A stretch of DNA of 64,000 nt from Alteripontixanthobacter muriae (GTDB lineage Bacteria > Pseudomonadota > Alphaproteobacteria > Sphingomonadales > Sphingomonadaceae), in contig NZ_JAAFZT010000035.1 of NCBI RefSeq assembly GCF_013336795.1, positions 298,413 to 362,412 on the forward strand. The letters run 5' to 3'. This document shows positions 18,332 through 27,348 of the stretch, in pieces. Every line of letters starts with the position of its first letter. The stretch's first letter is position 1. A program made the translations under genes and the position numbers. The notes under the pieces were generated by a model. The model did no database searches, was not told the DNA's origin, and saw only the letters and a list, made by a program, of their open reading frames with translations.

Positions 18332-19807
18332 CTACAATCCTCGCAGTTTCTTCTGTCGGCGCCGCTGAACGCTGCTGCCGATGCCGGCCGCCTCACGATA
18401 TTTGGCAACTGTGCGGCGGGCGAGGTCGTAGCCCTGTTCCTTCAGCAATTCGACCAGCCGGTCGTCGGACAGCACGTTTTTTGGATCTTCGGCGTCGGTG
18501 AGGGTGCGAATGGCGGCCTTGACGGCGGCGCTGCTCGCCCCGTCGCCATCGGCACTGCTTACCCCGCTTGTGAAGAAATATTTGAGTTCGAAGGTGCCGC
18601 GCGGGCAATGAAGATATTTGTTGCTGGTCACCCGGCTGACCGTGCTTTCGTGCATCTCGATCGCATCGGCGACGATTCGCAACGTCAGCGGCTTCAGTTC
18701 GGAAATGCCGCGGCGGAAGAAACCTTCCTGCTGCTTCACGATCTCCGCCGTGACTTTCAGGATGGTCTTCTGCCGCTGGTCGAGAGCCTTGATCAGCCAG
18801 TTGGCATCAGTCAGCTTCTCCCGCAGCCAGGCTTTTGCTTCGGCGCCGCTGCATCCGCCGCGTAGCGAAAGGTAATAGGGCCGGTTGACCACGAGACGCG
18901 GAAGACTTGCCTGGTTGATGGCGATGTCCCAGCCATTATCCGCCGGCGACAGCAGCACATCGGGCACGACGGCGGCGCTGGCCGATCCACCGAATGCGAG
19001 GCCCGGCTTGGGGTCGTAGCCCCGGAGCTCTGCCAGCATCTCGGCAAAATCCTCGTCATCGACATTGCAAATGCGCTTGAGGCGGCGGAAATCGCCTTTC
19101 GCCACCAGATCCAGATTGTCGATCAAACTTGCCATGCAGGGGTCGTACCGGTCCACGTCGCGCGCCTGCAGCGCTAGGCATTCGGAAAGGCTGCGCGCCC
19201 CGACACCGGTCGGATCAAGCGTGTGGATCACCGCAAGAGCCGCTTCCACTTCGGCGAGCGGAACTTGCAGATCACTAGCGACATCGTGCAGGGTCGAAAC
19301 GAGATAACCGGCTTCGTCCAGAAGGCCAATCAGTGTGCGGGCGATGAATGCCTGCCGGTCACTGGAGGCGGCGGCACCGATCTGATTGTCGAGATGCTGC
19401 GCCAGCGTCGGGCCATCCGCGCCCCGTTCGTCAATGTCCGGGCCTTCGGCCCCCATACCGGCTGTGGAAATGGCCGAGCCCCACTGCCCATCGCCTGTTT
19501 CGCGGTCGCCATCCAGCGTTACGGGGTCGATATCCAGCGCGCTATCGCCCCCGGCTGCAAGGCTGTCCGCGCTGCCCTCCGCAGGTTCTCCGTCAGAGCC
19601 GCTTCCTGCGCCATCGTCACCCAAGCCATTCCCATCCTCGCGGCTGACTTCTCCCGCTTCCAGCAAGGGATTATTCTCCAGCGCCTCGCCGATGAAGGTT
19701 TCGATCTCGAGATTGGACAGGGCCAGCAGCTTGATCGCCTGCTGCAATTGCGGCGTCATCACCAGCGATTGCGACTGCCGCAGATCCAGGCGAGGGCCGA
19801 GTGACAT
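18332..19807 (-). CDS. rpoN: RNA polymerase sigma-54 factor
   Basis: The 491-residue protein has the Gln/Leu-rich region I at the N-terminus (LDLRQSQSLVMTPQLQQAIKLL-type, residues 7-28), an acidic region II rich in Asp/Gly/Ser (about 55-130), the core-binding domain, and the RpoN box ARRTVAKYRE near the C-terminus. It directs transcription from -24/-12 promoters with enhancer-binding proteins. It follows lptB by 38 bp, an arrangement widely kept in proteobacteria. Downstream sits ctrA in place of the usual hpf/ptsN genes. Confidence 0.97.
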   Translation of the reverse strand: MSLGPRLDLRQSQSLVMTPQLQQAIKLLALSNLEIETFIGEALENNPLLEAGEVSREDGNGLGDDGAGSGSDGEPAEGSADSLAAGGDSALDIDPVTLDGDRETGDGQWGSAISTAGMGAEGPDIDERGADGPTLAQHLDNQIGAAASSDRQAFIARTLIGLLDEAGYLVSTLHDVASDLQVPLAEVEAALAVIHTLDPTGVGARSLSECLALQARDVDRYDPCMASLIDNLDLVAKGDFRRLKRICNVDDEDFAEMLAELRGYDPKPGLAFGGSASAAVVPDVLLSPADNGWDIAINQASLPRLVVNRPYYLSLRGGCSGAEAKAWLREKLTDANWLIKALDQRQKTILKVTAEIVKQQEGFFRRGISELKPLTLRIVADAIEMHESTVSRVTSNKYLHCPRGTFELKYFFTSGVSSADGDGASSAAVKAAIRTLTDAEDPKNVLSDDRLVELLKEQGYDLARRTVAKYREAAGIGSSVQRRRQKKLRGL

Positions 19808-19845
19808 GCCTCAACCCCGAAGCCGGCACGGGCGGGACACGCAGG

Positions 19846-20736
19846 TCACAATGTGAAGCCTTCACCCAGGTAGAGTCGGCGCACATTCTCGTCCGCGACC
19901 AGGTCTTCCGGCGTCCCGGCAAACAACACCTGCCCGCCATAGATGATGCAGGCCCGGTCGACGATTTCCAGAGTTTCTCGCACGTTATGATCCGTGATCA
20001 GCACGCCGATGCCGCGCTGCTTCAGATCCTTAACGAGATCGCGAATGTCGCTGATGGAGAGAGGGTCGATGCCGGCGAAAGGTTCGTCCAGCAGCATGAT
20101 CGACGGTTTCGCCGCCAGCGCCCGCGCGATCTCGCAACGTCGCCGCTCGCCGCCCGAAAGCGCCATGGCCGGGCTGGTGCGAAGGCGCGTGAGGCCGAAT
20201 TCATCGAGCAGGCGTTCGAGTTCGGCTGCCCGTGTGGCGCGGTCGGGTTCGACCATCTCGAGCACGCAGTCGATGTTCTGCTCCACCGTCATGCCGCGGA
20301 AGATGCTGGTTTCCTGCGGCAGGTAACCAAGGCCGAGAATGGCGCGGCGATACATCGGCAGCTTGGTGACATCCTCTCCATCCATCAGGATGCGACCGGA
20401 GTCAGGCCGGACGAGGCCCATGATGGAATAGAAACAGGTCGTCTTGCCCGCGCCGTTCGGGCCCAGGAGGCCCAGCACTTCGCCCTTCGCCACGCTTAGC
20501 GATATGTCGGTCAGGATCGCTCGCTTGTCATAGCTTTTCGCTATCGAGACCACCTCGAGCCCGCCGTTCAGCAGCGGCGGGGCGGCGGCATGTTCCAGCG
20601 CCTCATGGTCCTGCAGGTCGGCCTTGTCCAGGCCGAGGGCACCGCCGGGCGCGCCGGGCAGTGCCGGATCATCCACCAGTACGGGGCTACCGCCTGCGAA
20701 TTCGTCTTCCTTATCGATCGTCATTGCCTTCTTCAT
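19846..20736 (-). CDS. lptB: LPS export ABC transporter ATP-binding protein
   Basis: The 296-residue ATPase powers the LptB2FGC lipopolysaccharide extractor. The ABC domain has Walker A GPNGAGKTT (92-100), the signature LSGGERRR (about 196) and Walker B LLDEPFAGID. About 60 residues of polar, acidic sequence precede the domain, which E. coli LptB lacks. The start is ambiguous between ATG at 20736 and ATG at 20724. lptA and lptC are not adjacent; the upstream neighbour is a divergent mechanosensitive channel gene. Confidence 0.93.
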   Translation of the reverse strand: MKKAMTIDKEDEFAGGSPVLVDDPALPGAPGGALGLDKADLQDHEALEHAAAPPLLNGGLEVVSIAKSYDKRAILTDISLSVAKGEVLGLLGPNGAGKTTCFYSIMGLVRPDSGRILMDGEDVTKLPMYRRAILGLGYLPQETSIFRGMTVEQNIDCVLEMVEPDRATRAAELERLLDEFGLTRLRTSPAMALSGGERRRCEIARALAAKPSIMLLDEPFAGIDPLSISDIRDLVKDLKQRGIGVLITDHNVRETLEIVDRACIIYGGQVLFAGTPEDLVADENVRRLYLGEGFTL

Positions 20737-20876
20737 GTAGCATCGCGGCGGCGGCGTGAAACCCCCCGTGCGATAAGGCCGCCAGCTTTCCTGCAACGGC
20801 GGCCGCCGCAGGCTGCATTCTACCGCCCAATCGTTACGCGGCTTGACCTGCGGCGATCGGCGCAGGACAGGGGTGT

Positions 20877-22325
20877 ATGATCCTGACCGGCTACCGCTCG
20901 TTTCTGGCTGCTCTCCTGCTCGTTTGCGCCGGGCCATGCCTGTTCGCGGCAGTGCCTGCCGCCGCGTTCGTGCCCGCTGCGCCTGATGCCGAACCGGCGG
21001 CCGAGGCCACGGCAGAACCCACCATCGACGACCAGGCCGATGCCGGGGCCGACAGCCGGATTGCACGTCGGATCGAAGGGATCTTCGGCGAACTGCCCGC
21101 CTTCGCCAAGGTCGGCGTCACGGTGAACGAAGGCGTCGTCATCCTCAGCGGCACCGTTCCGAACGAGGAAGACATCGCCCGCGCCGAAGCGATCGTGTCG
21201 CGCATCTCGGGAGTCGTGACGGTCGACAACGGCCTTACTCGCGACCTCTCCGTGGACCAAAGCCTGACCTCGCTTGGCGATCTGACGGAACGGATTGCCG
21301 GTTTTACGCAGATGATTCCGCTGTTCCTGCTGGCTGTGGGAGTTGCCATCCTGATCGGCGGAATTGGCTATCTGCTTTCTTCCTTTACCTCGCTCTGGCG
21401 CCGCGTGGCTCCGAACGGCTTCCTGGCCGAATTGATTGCCAGCGCGATCCGCTTCATTTTCGTTGTCGGCGGGATGGTGGTCGGCCTCGACATTATCGGG
21501 GCAGGGGCGCTGCTCGGTGCCGTGCTCGGCGGCGCAGGCGTGGTCGGGATCGCGCTGGGTTTCGCCATGCGCGACACAATCGAGAATTATGTCGCATCGC
21601 TCATGCTGAGTCTGCGGCAGCCCTTCCGCGCCAACGATCATGTTATGATCGACGAGCACGAGGGCCGCGTGATCCGCCTGACCAGCCGTGCCACCATCCT
21701 GATGACGTTGGACGGTAATCACCTGCGCATCCCGAATGCGACCGTTTTCAATGCCGTGCTTCTCAATTTCACCCGCAACCCGCAGAGGCGATTCGACTTC
21801 GATCTCGGCATCGATGCGGATGACGATCCGGAAACAGCCCGCAGACTTGGGCGCGAGATGCTGGCGCAGCTGCCTTACATCCTCGACGATCCCGCGCCTG
21901 AGGCTCGGACGGTAGAGGTCGGCGATTCGAATATCGTCTTGCGGTTCTTCGGCTGGATCGACCAGCGCGAGGCAGACTGGTTCAAGGCGCGCAGCCGCTC
22001 TATCGCCGTGGTCAAAGCCGCGCTGGAGAAGGCCGGCTTCGCCTTGCCCGAACCGATCTACCGTCTGCGCTTCGACCCGCGCGGCGCACCGCTGTCGCTC
22101 GGTTCAGCTCAGGATGCGGGAGAGTTGGCCAATCAATCGGGCACAATCGGCGAGGCGCCGAAGCAAAAAGCGCCAGCCGCAGTTGGTTCGTCGGTGGCGG
22201 ACATCAATGTTCACGACCACGCCGATGTCCGTCCCGATGACGAGGTTGCCCGCATGGTAGAGGCCGAGCGGGCAGCGGATCCTGGCGAGAAGGACCTGCT
22301 CGATTCCAGCCAGCCTGTGGAATAG
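20877..22325 (+). CDS. Mechanosensitive ion channel (MscS family) with periplasmic BON domain
   Basis: The 482-residue protein begins with a cleavable signal peptide (hydrophobic to about 28), then a BON domain (about 56-122, VGVTVNEGVVILSGTV), three transmembrane helices between about 142 and 240, and the MscS core. The pore-lining helix reads GAVLGGAGVVGIALGFAMRD, followed by the cytoplasmic beta domain (FRANDHVMIDEHEGRV). The last 60 residues are polar. It should open under membrane tension. The BON domain suggests contact with lipid or envelope components. The gene is divergent from lptB. Confidence 0.92.
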   Translation: MILTGYRSFLAALLLVCAGPCLFAAVPAAAFVPAAPDAEPAAEATAEPTIDDQADAGADSRIARRIEGIFGELPAFAKVGVTVNEGVVILSGTVPNEEDIARAEAIVSRISGVVTVDNGLTRDLSVDQSLTSLGDLTERIAGFTQMIPLFLLAVGVAILIGGIGYLLSSFTSLWRRVAPNGFLAELIASAIRFIFVVGGMVVGLDIIGAGALLGAVLGGAGVVGIALGFAMRDTIENYVASLMLSLRQPFRANDHVMIDEHEGRVIRLTSRATILMTLDGNHLRIPNATVFNAVLLNFTRNPQRRFDFDLGIDADDDPETARRLGREMLAQLPYILDDPAPEARTVEVGDSNIVLRFFGWIDQREADWFKARSRSIAVVKAALEKAGFALPEPIYRLRFDPRGAPLSLGSAQDAGELANQSGTIGEAPKQKAPAAVGSSVADINVHDHADVRPDDEVARMVEAERAADPGEKDLLDSSQPVE

Positions 22326-22359
22326 CTGGCCGGGGCGAACCTAATGTCAAGGGAGACGC

Positions 22360-22385
22360 GGGAGCGTGCCGTCGGCTCCGCTCCC
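22360..22385. terminator. Hairpin between convergent mscS-type gene and ppa
   Basis: A 7-bp inverted repeat GGGAGCG/CGCTCCC encloses a second small stem GCC/GGC. It lies between two convergent genes and is followed by a weak T-rich stretch on the plus strand, so a bidirectional terminator is plausible but the U-tract is poor. Confidence 0.4.
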
Positions 22386-22399
22386 ATCCTTTGTCATGA

Positions 22400-22936
22400 T
22401 CAGTCCTTGGCGTTCTTCGCCCGGTCGATGGACTCTATCACGATCCGCTTGGCTTCCGCCGCATCGCCCCATTCGCCGACGCGCACCCACTTTTCCTTCT
22501 CCAGATCCTTGTAGTGAGTGAAGAAGTGCTCGATCTGTTCGAAGATGATCGAAGGCAGATCCTGCCGTTCGCCCACATCGGTATAATAGGGGAAAGTCGT
22601 GTCGACCGGCACGCAGATGAGCTTTTCATCGCCGCCATGCTCGTCTTCCAGCTTCAGCACGCCGATAGGGCGGGCCCGCACCACGCAGCCCGGGATAAAG
22701 GGGCTGCGCGCGATGACCAGCGCGTCCAGCGGGTCGCCATCGGGTGAAAGCGTATGCGGGATGAAGCCGTAGTTTGCGGGATAGCGCATCGGCGTATGCA
22801 GGATGCGGTCGACGAATAGCGCCCCCGAATCCTTGTCGAATTCATACTTCACCGGTTCGCCGCCCGTCGGGACTTCGATGATGACGTTCAGGCTGTCGGG
22901 GACATTATCGCCCGTGGGAATTTTCTCTATCTGCAT
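22400..22936 (-). CDS. ppa: Inorganic pyrophosphatase
   Basis: The 178-residue family I enzyme hydrolyses pyrophosphate to phosphate. Diagnostic segments are the substrate-binding [13 protein letters not shown] (about 49-61) and the metal-binding signature DGDPLDALV (about 66-74). Length matches bacterial hexameric pyrophosphatases. The ATG at 22936 is followed directly by the family N-terminus MQIEKIPTG; upstream in-frame sequence is antisense to the hisS leader. It is divergent from hisS. Confidence 0.96.
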   Translation of the reverse strand: MQIEKIPTGDNVPDSLNVIIEVPTGGEPVKYEFDKDSGALFVDRILHTPMRYPANYGFIPHTLSPDGDPLDALVIARSPFIPGCVVRARPIGVLKLEDEHGGDEKLICVPVDTTFPYYTDVGERQDLPSIIFEQIEHFFTHYKDLEKEKWVRVGEWGDAAEAKRIVIESIDRAKNAKD

Positions 22937-23063
22937 GCGCCGGGGCCTTAGCGAGCGGTTTTCCCTTCGCCAACAGGATTTTGCCTGCCCTGCAACATCG
23001 CCCGGCATCGGATCGCCGCCAAGATTGTTGATAGGCCGCCAATTGCCATTTAAGCGCAAGCCC

Positions 23064-24317
23064 ATGAGCAAGACACCCCAGGCGATACGCGGCACGCAGG
23101 ACATCTTCGGCGCAGAGGCAGAGGCTTTCGCCCATGTCGTCGCGACGTTCGAGCGCATCCGCAAACTCTACCGCTTCCGCCGGGCGGAGATGCCGGTTTT
23201 CGAAAAGACCGAGGTCTTCAGCCGTTCGCTGGGCGAAACGACGGACGTGGTGTCGAAGGAGATGTATTCCTTCGAGGATCGCGGCGGCGAATCCCTGACG
23301 CTGCGTCCGGAATTCACCGCCGGCATCGCCCGCGCTTTCCTGACGGACGGCTGGCAGCAGCATGTGCCGCTTAAACTGGCGACGCACGGGCCGCTGTTCC
23401 GCTACGAACGTCCGCAGAAGGGCCGCTATCGCCAGTTCCACCAGATCGATGCCGAATGGATCGGATCGGCCGAGCCGCAGGCGGATGTCGAACTGCTGAC
23501 CATGGCGGATCACTTGCTGAAAGAACTGGGCGTAGCGGACGGTGTTACCCTGCAGCTCAACACGCTGGGTGACGGCACAAGCCGCGAGGCCTGGCGCGTC
23601 GCACTCATCGAACATTTCGGCGCTCATCGCTTGGAACTGAGCGAGGATAGCCAGGAGCGGCTGGAGCGGAACCCGTTGCGCATTCTCGACAGCAAGGATC
23701 CGCGTGACCAGGCCTTTGTCGGCGATGCACCGAAGATCGACGCGTTCCTTTCTGCCGAAGCGCAGGACTTCTTTGCCGAAGTGACTTCGGGCCTTGATGC
23801 TGCCGGTGTGAGCTGGACGCGCAACCAGGCCCTGGTTCGCGGTCTCGATTACTACCGCCACACCGCGTTCGAATTCGTCACCGATCGGCTGGGCGCTCAG
23901 GGGACGGTTCTCGGCGGCGGTCGTTACGATGGCCTGATGGAGAGCCTTGGCGGCGCCCCCACTCCGGCGGTCGGCTGGGCTGCAGGTATCGAGCGTCTGG
24001 CCATGCTGGTGGAGATGAAAGCTGAGGATTCGGCGGATTGCATCGTCGTGGTCGAAGACGATGCGATGATGGCTCCCGCCTTCGCGGCCCTGCGCAAGAT
24101 CCGGGGTGCCGGCCTTTCTGCCGATCTCATGGCCAGCGGCAGTCCCCGCAAGCGCTTCGACAAAGCGGTAAAATCGGGCGCGCATTCCATTCTCGCCCTG
24201 TCCTCGCGCGATGGTGCCCCGGATTACCGGATCAAGGCTGATCCCGCTGGAACAGCGCGACTGGAAACCGCTCTGGGCGATCTTCTCGCCACCAGGTCCG
24301 GCACGGGCGACGCATGA
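23064..24317 (+). CDS. hisS: Histidyl-tRNA synthetase
   Basis: The 417-residue class II synthetase charges tRNA(His). Motif 2 ([17 protein letters not shown]), the histidine-binding segment [11 protein letters not shown] and motif 3 with [14 protein letters not shown] are all present, as is [11 protein letters not shown]. The ATG at 23064 precedes the conserved RGTQDIFG. Its final bases overlap the prfA start by ATGA, and prfA in turn overlaps prmC, making a translation-focused operon hisS-prfA-prmC. Confidence 0.96.
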   Translation: MSKTPQAIRGTQDIFGAEAEAFAHVVATFERIRKLYRFRRAEMPVFEKTEVFSRSLGETTDVVSKEMYSFEDRGGESLTLRPEFTAGIARAFLTDGWQQHVPLKLATHGPLFRYERPQKGRYRQFHQIDAEWIGSAEPQADVELLTMADHLLKELGVADGVTLQLNTLGDGTSREAWRVALIEHFGAHRLELSEDSQERLERNPLRILDSKDPRDQAFVGDAPKIDAFLSAEAQDFFAEVTSGLDAAGVSWTRNQALVRGLDYYRHTAFEFVTDRLGAQGTVLGGGRYDGLMESLGGAPTPAVGWAAGIERLAMLVEMKAEDSADCIVVVEDDAMMAPAFAALRKIRGAGLSADLMASGSPRKRFDKAVKSGAHSILALSSRDGAPDYRIKADPAGTARLETALGDLLATRSGTGDA

Positions 24318-25384
24318 CCATTCCCGCCGAGAGGCTGCGCCAGATAACGGACCGCTTTGCCGCCCTGGAAGCGCGCATGGCTAGCGGTACGCTGGAAGGA
24401 GAGGAGTTCTCCGCTGCCAGCCGCAACTATGCCGAACTGGAGCCGGTGGCCCAGGTAGCGCGCGAAGTCATGGCGATGCGCGCCGAAATGGAAGAGCTTG
24501 TAGCGCTAGGCGACACCGATCCCGAAATGAAGTCTCTGGCAGAGGAGGAACTGACCCGCCTGCGCCGCGCCTTGCCCAAGGCGGAGCGGCAGATGGCGCT
24601 GGCCATGCTGCCCCGCGATTCGGCCGATGCACGGCCCGCGATGCTTGAAATTCGCGCCGGTACGGGCGGGGACGAAGCGGCCCTCTTCGCGGCCGATCTG
24701 TTCCGGATGTATGAGAAATTCGCGAACGAGCAGGGCTGGCGGGTCGAAACCGTCAGCATGAACGCCAGCGATGTCGGTGGCTTCAAGGAAGTGGTCGCCA
24801 ACATTCGCGGCAACAATGTCTTCGCCAAGCTGAAATTCGAAAGCGGCGTTCACCGGGTCCAGCGCGTGCCGGTGACGGAAAGCGGTGGGCGTATCCACAC
24901 CTCTGCCGCGACCGTCGCGGTTCTGCCCGAAGCGGATGAGGTGGACGTCACGATCGAGGACAAGGACCTCAAGATCGACATCTACCGGGCGAGCGGGGCC
25001 GGCGGTCAGCATGTGAACACCACCGATTCCGCCGTGCGCCTGACCCACCTGCCGACCGGCCTAGTTGTCATCCAGCAGGACGAACGCAGCCAGCACAAGA
25101 ATCGGGCCAAGGCTATGCAGGTGCTGCGGACGCGGCTCTACGATCTGAAACGCGCCGAGGCGCATGGAGCCGAGGCCGAGGCACGCCGCGCGATGGTCGG
25201 ATCGGGCGACCGCAGCGAGCGCATCCGGACCTATAATTTCCCACAGGGGCGGGTAACCGATCACCGCATCGGCCTCACCTTGCACAAACTGCCGGAGATA
25301 CTCGAAGGCAATGGCCTCGCGGAACTGGTCGATGCACTCACCGCCGAGGATGAGGCGAAGCGGCTCGCCAGCCTGAACGCATGA
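24314..25384 (+). CDS. prfA: Peptide chain release factor 1
   Basis: The 356-residue factor ends translation at UAA and UAG. The catalytic GGQ motif is in [15 protein letters not shown] (near residue 227), and the stop-codon-reading region has the PVTES sequence in place of the PxT anticodon-like motif at about residue 180-190. The GGQ glutamine is the target of PrmC, encoded directly downstream with a 4-bp overlap, so substrate and modifying enzyme are cotranslated. Confidence 0.97.
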   Translation: MTIPAERLRQITDRFAALEARMASGTLEGEEFSAASRNYAELEPVAQVAREVMAMRAEMEELVALGDTDPEMKSLAEEELTRLRRALPKAERQMALAMLPRDSADARPAMLEIRAGTGGDEAALFAADLFRMYEKFANEQGWRVETVSMNASDVGGFKEVVANIRGNNVFAKLKFESGVHRVQRVPVTESGGRIHTSAATVAVLPEADEVDVTIEDKDLKIDIYRASGAGGQHVNTTDSAVRLTHLPTGLVVIQQDERSQHKNRAKAMQVLRTRLYDLKRAEAHGAEAEARRAMVGSGDRSERIRTYNFPQGRVTDHRIGLTLHKLPEILEGNGLAELVDALTAEDEAKRLASLNA

Positions 25385-26247
25385 CGGGCGGCGCGGAGCC
25401 GGAAGGTGCGATAACTGTCGGATTGGCCCTGCGTCAGGCCGCCGCGATGCTGGTGGCGACATCAGATACGGCGCGTCTCGATGCCGAATTGCTGATGGCG
25501 CACGCACTCGGCATGTCACGGTCACGCATGTTGCTGCACGGCATGGCGATGCCTGTTCCGCCTGTCTTCGCCGCTTCCATTGACCGTCGTTTAACGCATG
25601 AACCGGTCGCCTACATCATCGGATCGCAGGAATTCTACGGAAGATCCTTCGTGGTTACGCCTGACGTGCTTATCCCGCGCTGCGATAGCGAAAGCGTAGT
25701 GGAAGCGGCGCTGGAGGTATTGCCCCCGGAAGCGGCCATCCTAGACTGCGGAACCGGATCGGGCGCCTTGCTGCTGACCCTGTTGTGCGAACGGCCGGGC
25801 AGCATTGGAACGGGCGTGGATATCTCCGCTGCGGCCCTGCAGGTCGCCTCTCACAACCGGTCGCGACTGGGCTTGATGGAACGGGCGCGACTGCAACGGC
25901 GCAGTTGGGCGGAATCCGGCTGGGCGACCGATCTGGGACGTTTCGATCTGGTCATCGCCAACCCGCCATATGTGGAAGATGGTGCCGACCTCATGCCCGA
26001 CGTGGCTCTTCACGAGCCTGTTGGCGCCCTGTTCTCAGGGCCAGAGGGGCTGGACGATTACGCATTGCTGATCCCGCAAATGACGGAACTGATGAACCCG
26101 GGCGGGGCCTGCGTGCTCGAAATCGGGGCCACTCAGGCGGAGGCGGTGAGCGCACTCGCGCAAGCTGCAGGCTTTACCGCTGTCACGCATAACGATCTTG
26201 GCGGACGGCCGCGGGCGCTGGTGTTGCGGCTAGGTGACGCGTGCTGA
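25381..26247 (+). CDS. prmC: Peptide chain release factor N5-glutamine methyltransferase
   Basis: The 288-residue SAM-dependent enzyme methylates the GGQ glutamine of release factors. It has an N-terminal helical domain, the SAM motif [12 protein letters not shown] (about 121-132) and the catalytic NPPY (in [11 protein letters not shown], near residue 196). It overlaps prfA by ATGA. The following 214 bp contain no gene that I can support before the DUF4167 gene. Confidence 0.95.
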   Translation: MTGGAEPEGAITVGLALRQAAAMLVATSDTARLDAELLMAHALGMSRSRMLLHGMAMPVPPVFAASIDRRLTHEPVAYIIGSQEFYGRSFVVTPDVLIPRCDSESVVEAALEVLPPEAAILDCGTGSGALLLTLLCERPGSIGTGVDISAAALQVASHNRSRLGLMERARLQRRSWAESGWATDLGRFDLVIANPPYVEDGADLMPDVALHEPVGALFSGPEGLDDYALLIPQMTELMNPGGACVLEIGATQAEAVSALAQAAGFTAVTHNDLGGRPRALVLRLGDAC

Positions 26248-26461
26248 ACATTCCTGCGGGATAGGGCTTGGCAAACGGCACCGTCCTCGCTACTTCAATG
26301 GGCAGGGTCAGTGTTTCGGGCATCAGCCGATCCCTGATCCAGCTCCTACATCTGTGAAGTGGACGGCTTGGGGGCCAGCCGGGAAGCAGACGGAGCACCC
26401 GCGAAACTGCAAATCAGCACTCGTGGCGATAGGTCATGCAGCCCGATGATATTGTATCTCG

Positions 26462-27319
26462 ATGGCTGGGAACGAGGGAAAACCTCCTTTGAACAATAAT
26501 CGCAACAACAATCGCCGGCGCGGCCGGAATACCAATCGCCCGCAAGGCGGGGCCAGTGGCAGCCAGGCGAACCGGATCGACAATCGCGCCCGTGGCAATG
26601 CACCGCAGATGCTCGACAAGTACAAGAAGCTTGCGCAGGACGCCCAGCATAATGGCGACCGGGTTCAGACCGAATATTACCTGCAGTTCGCAGACCACTA
26701 TTTCCGGGTGATCGCGGACAACAAGGCCCGTCAGGACGAAGCGCGCGGAAAGCGCGGCGACAGCGATGAAAATCGCGGCGATGGTCGTAACGACAACCGC
26801 AGCGATAGCCGTTCCGACAACAGGAACGACAATCGCGGCGACAATCGTAATGACGATGACGAGCAGGATGGCAACGAACGGGACGACCGCGAAATCCGCT
26901 CCCGCAATCGCCGCGATAGTGACGATTCCGATCGGGATACGCGCCGCCCCTCGCGTCGGACCCGCAACGATCGTGATGATGACGACGCTGACGACAACAG
27001 CGGCAACGGAAATGCGCAGGACAATTCCAGCGACGATGGCGATGATCGTCGGCCACGCCGCCGCACTGCTCGGCGCGATGCAGAAGCGTCCGATGATGCG
27101 GAAAATGCCGGCGCCGAAGCGCCTGCCCGGCGCCCGCGTGCCGCGACACGCCGGCCGCGGAAGAAGGCCGATGAGGAGGGCGGTGCGGCAATCGATTCCG
27201 CCGCATTGCCGCCGTCCATCGGTTCGGCCGGCGATGCTTCTGCCGAAAGCGACAAGCCGGCACCGCGCCGCCGCCGCAAGGTCGTCGACGAAGGCGAAGC
27301 GATGCGCGAAGCAGGCTGA
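26462..27319 (+). CDS. DUF4167 domain protein with long charged low-complexity tail
   Basis: The 285-residue product begins with an Asn/Arg-rich stretch and the conserved DUF4167 core (about 40-85: ARGNAPQMLDKYKKLAQDAQ, then the YYLQFADHYFRV segment). The remaining 200 residues are almost only Asp, Arg, Asn, Gly and Ser, including a run of DNR/SDR-like triplets at about 103-140, then Arg/Pro/Ala-rich sequence. It is surely disordered and has the look of an RNA-binding or condensate-forming protein, which is inference. DUF4167 genes commonly sit beside prfA-prmC in alphaproteobacteria. Confidence 0.85.
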   Translation: MAGNEGKPPLNNNRNNNRRRGRNTNRPQGGASGSQANRIDNRARGNAPQMLDKYKKLAQDAQHNGDRVQTEYYLQFADHYFRVIADNKARQDEARGKRGDSDENRGDGRNDNRSDSRSDNRNDNRGDNRNDDDEQDGNERDDREIRSRNRRDSDDSDRDTRRPSRRTRNDRDDDDADDNSGNGNAQDNSSDDGDDRRPRRRTARRDAEASDDAENAGAEAPARRPRAATRRPRKKADEEGGAAIDSAALPPSIGSAGDASAESDKPAPRRRRKVVDEGEAMREAG

Positions 27320-27348
27320 CACAGGTTCGCGAAGACAGGACCGGATCC

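Noticed and set aside
26414..27322. Very hydrophobic minus-strand frame resembling a membrane protein
   Set aside because: It is the reverse complement of the Asp/Arg/Asn repeats of the DUF4167 gene; the apparent Ile/Val/Ala helices follow from codons such as GAC and AAT read backwards.
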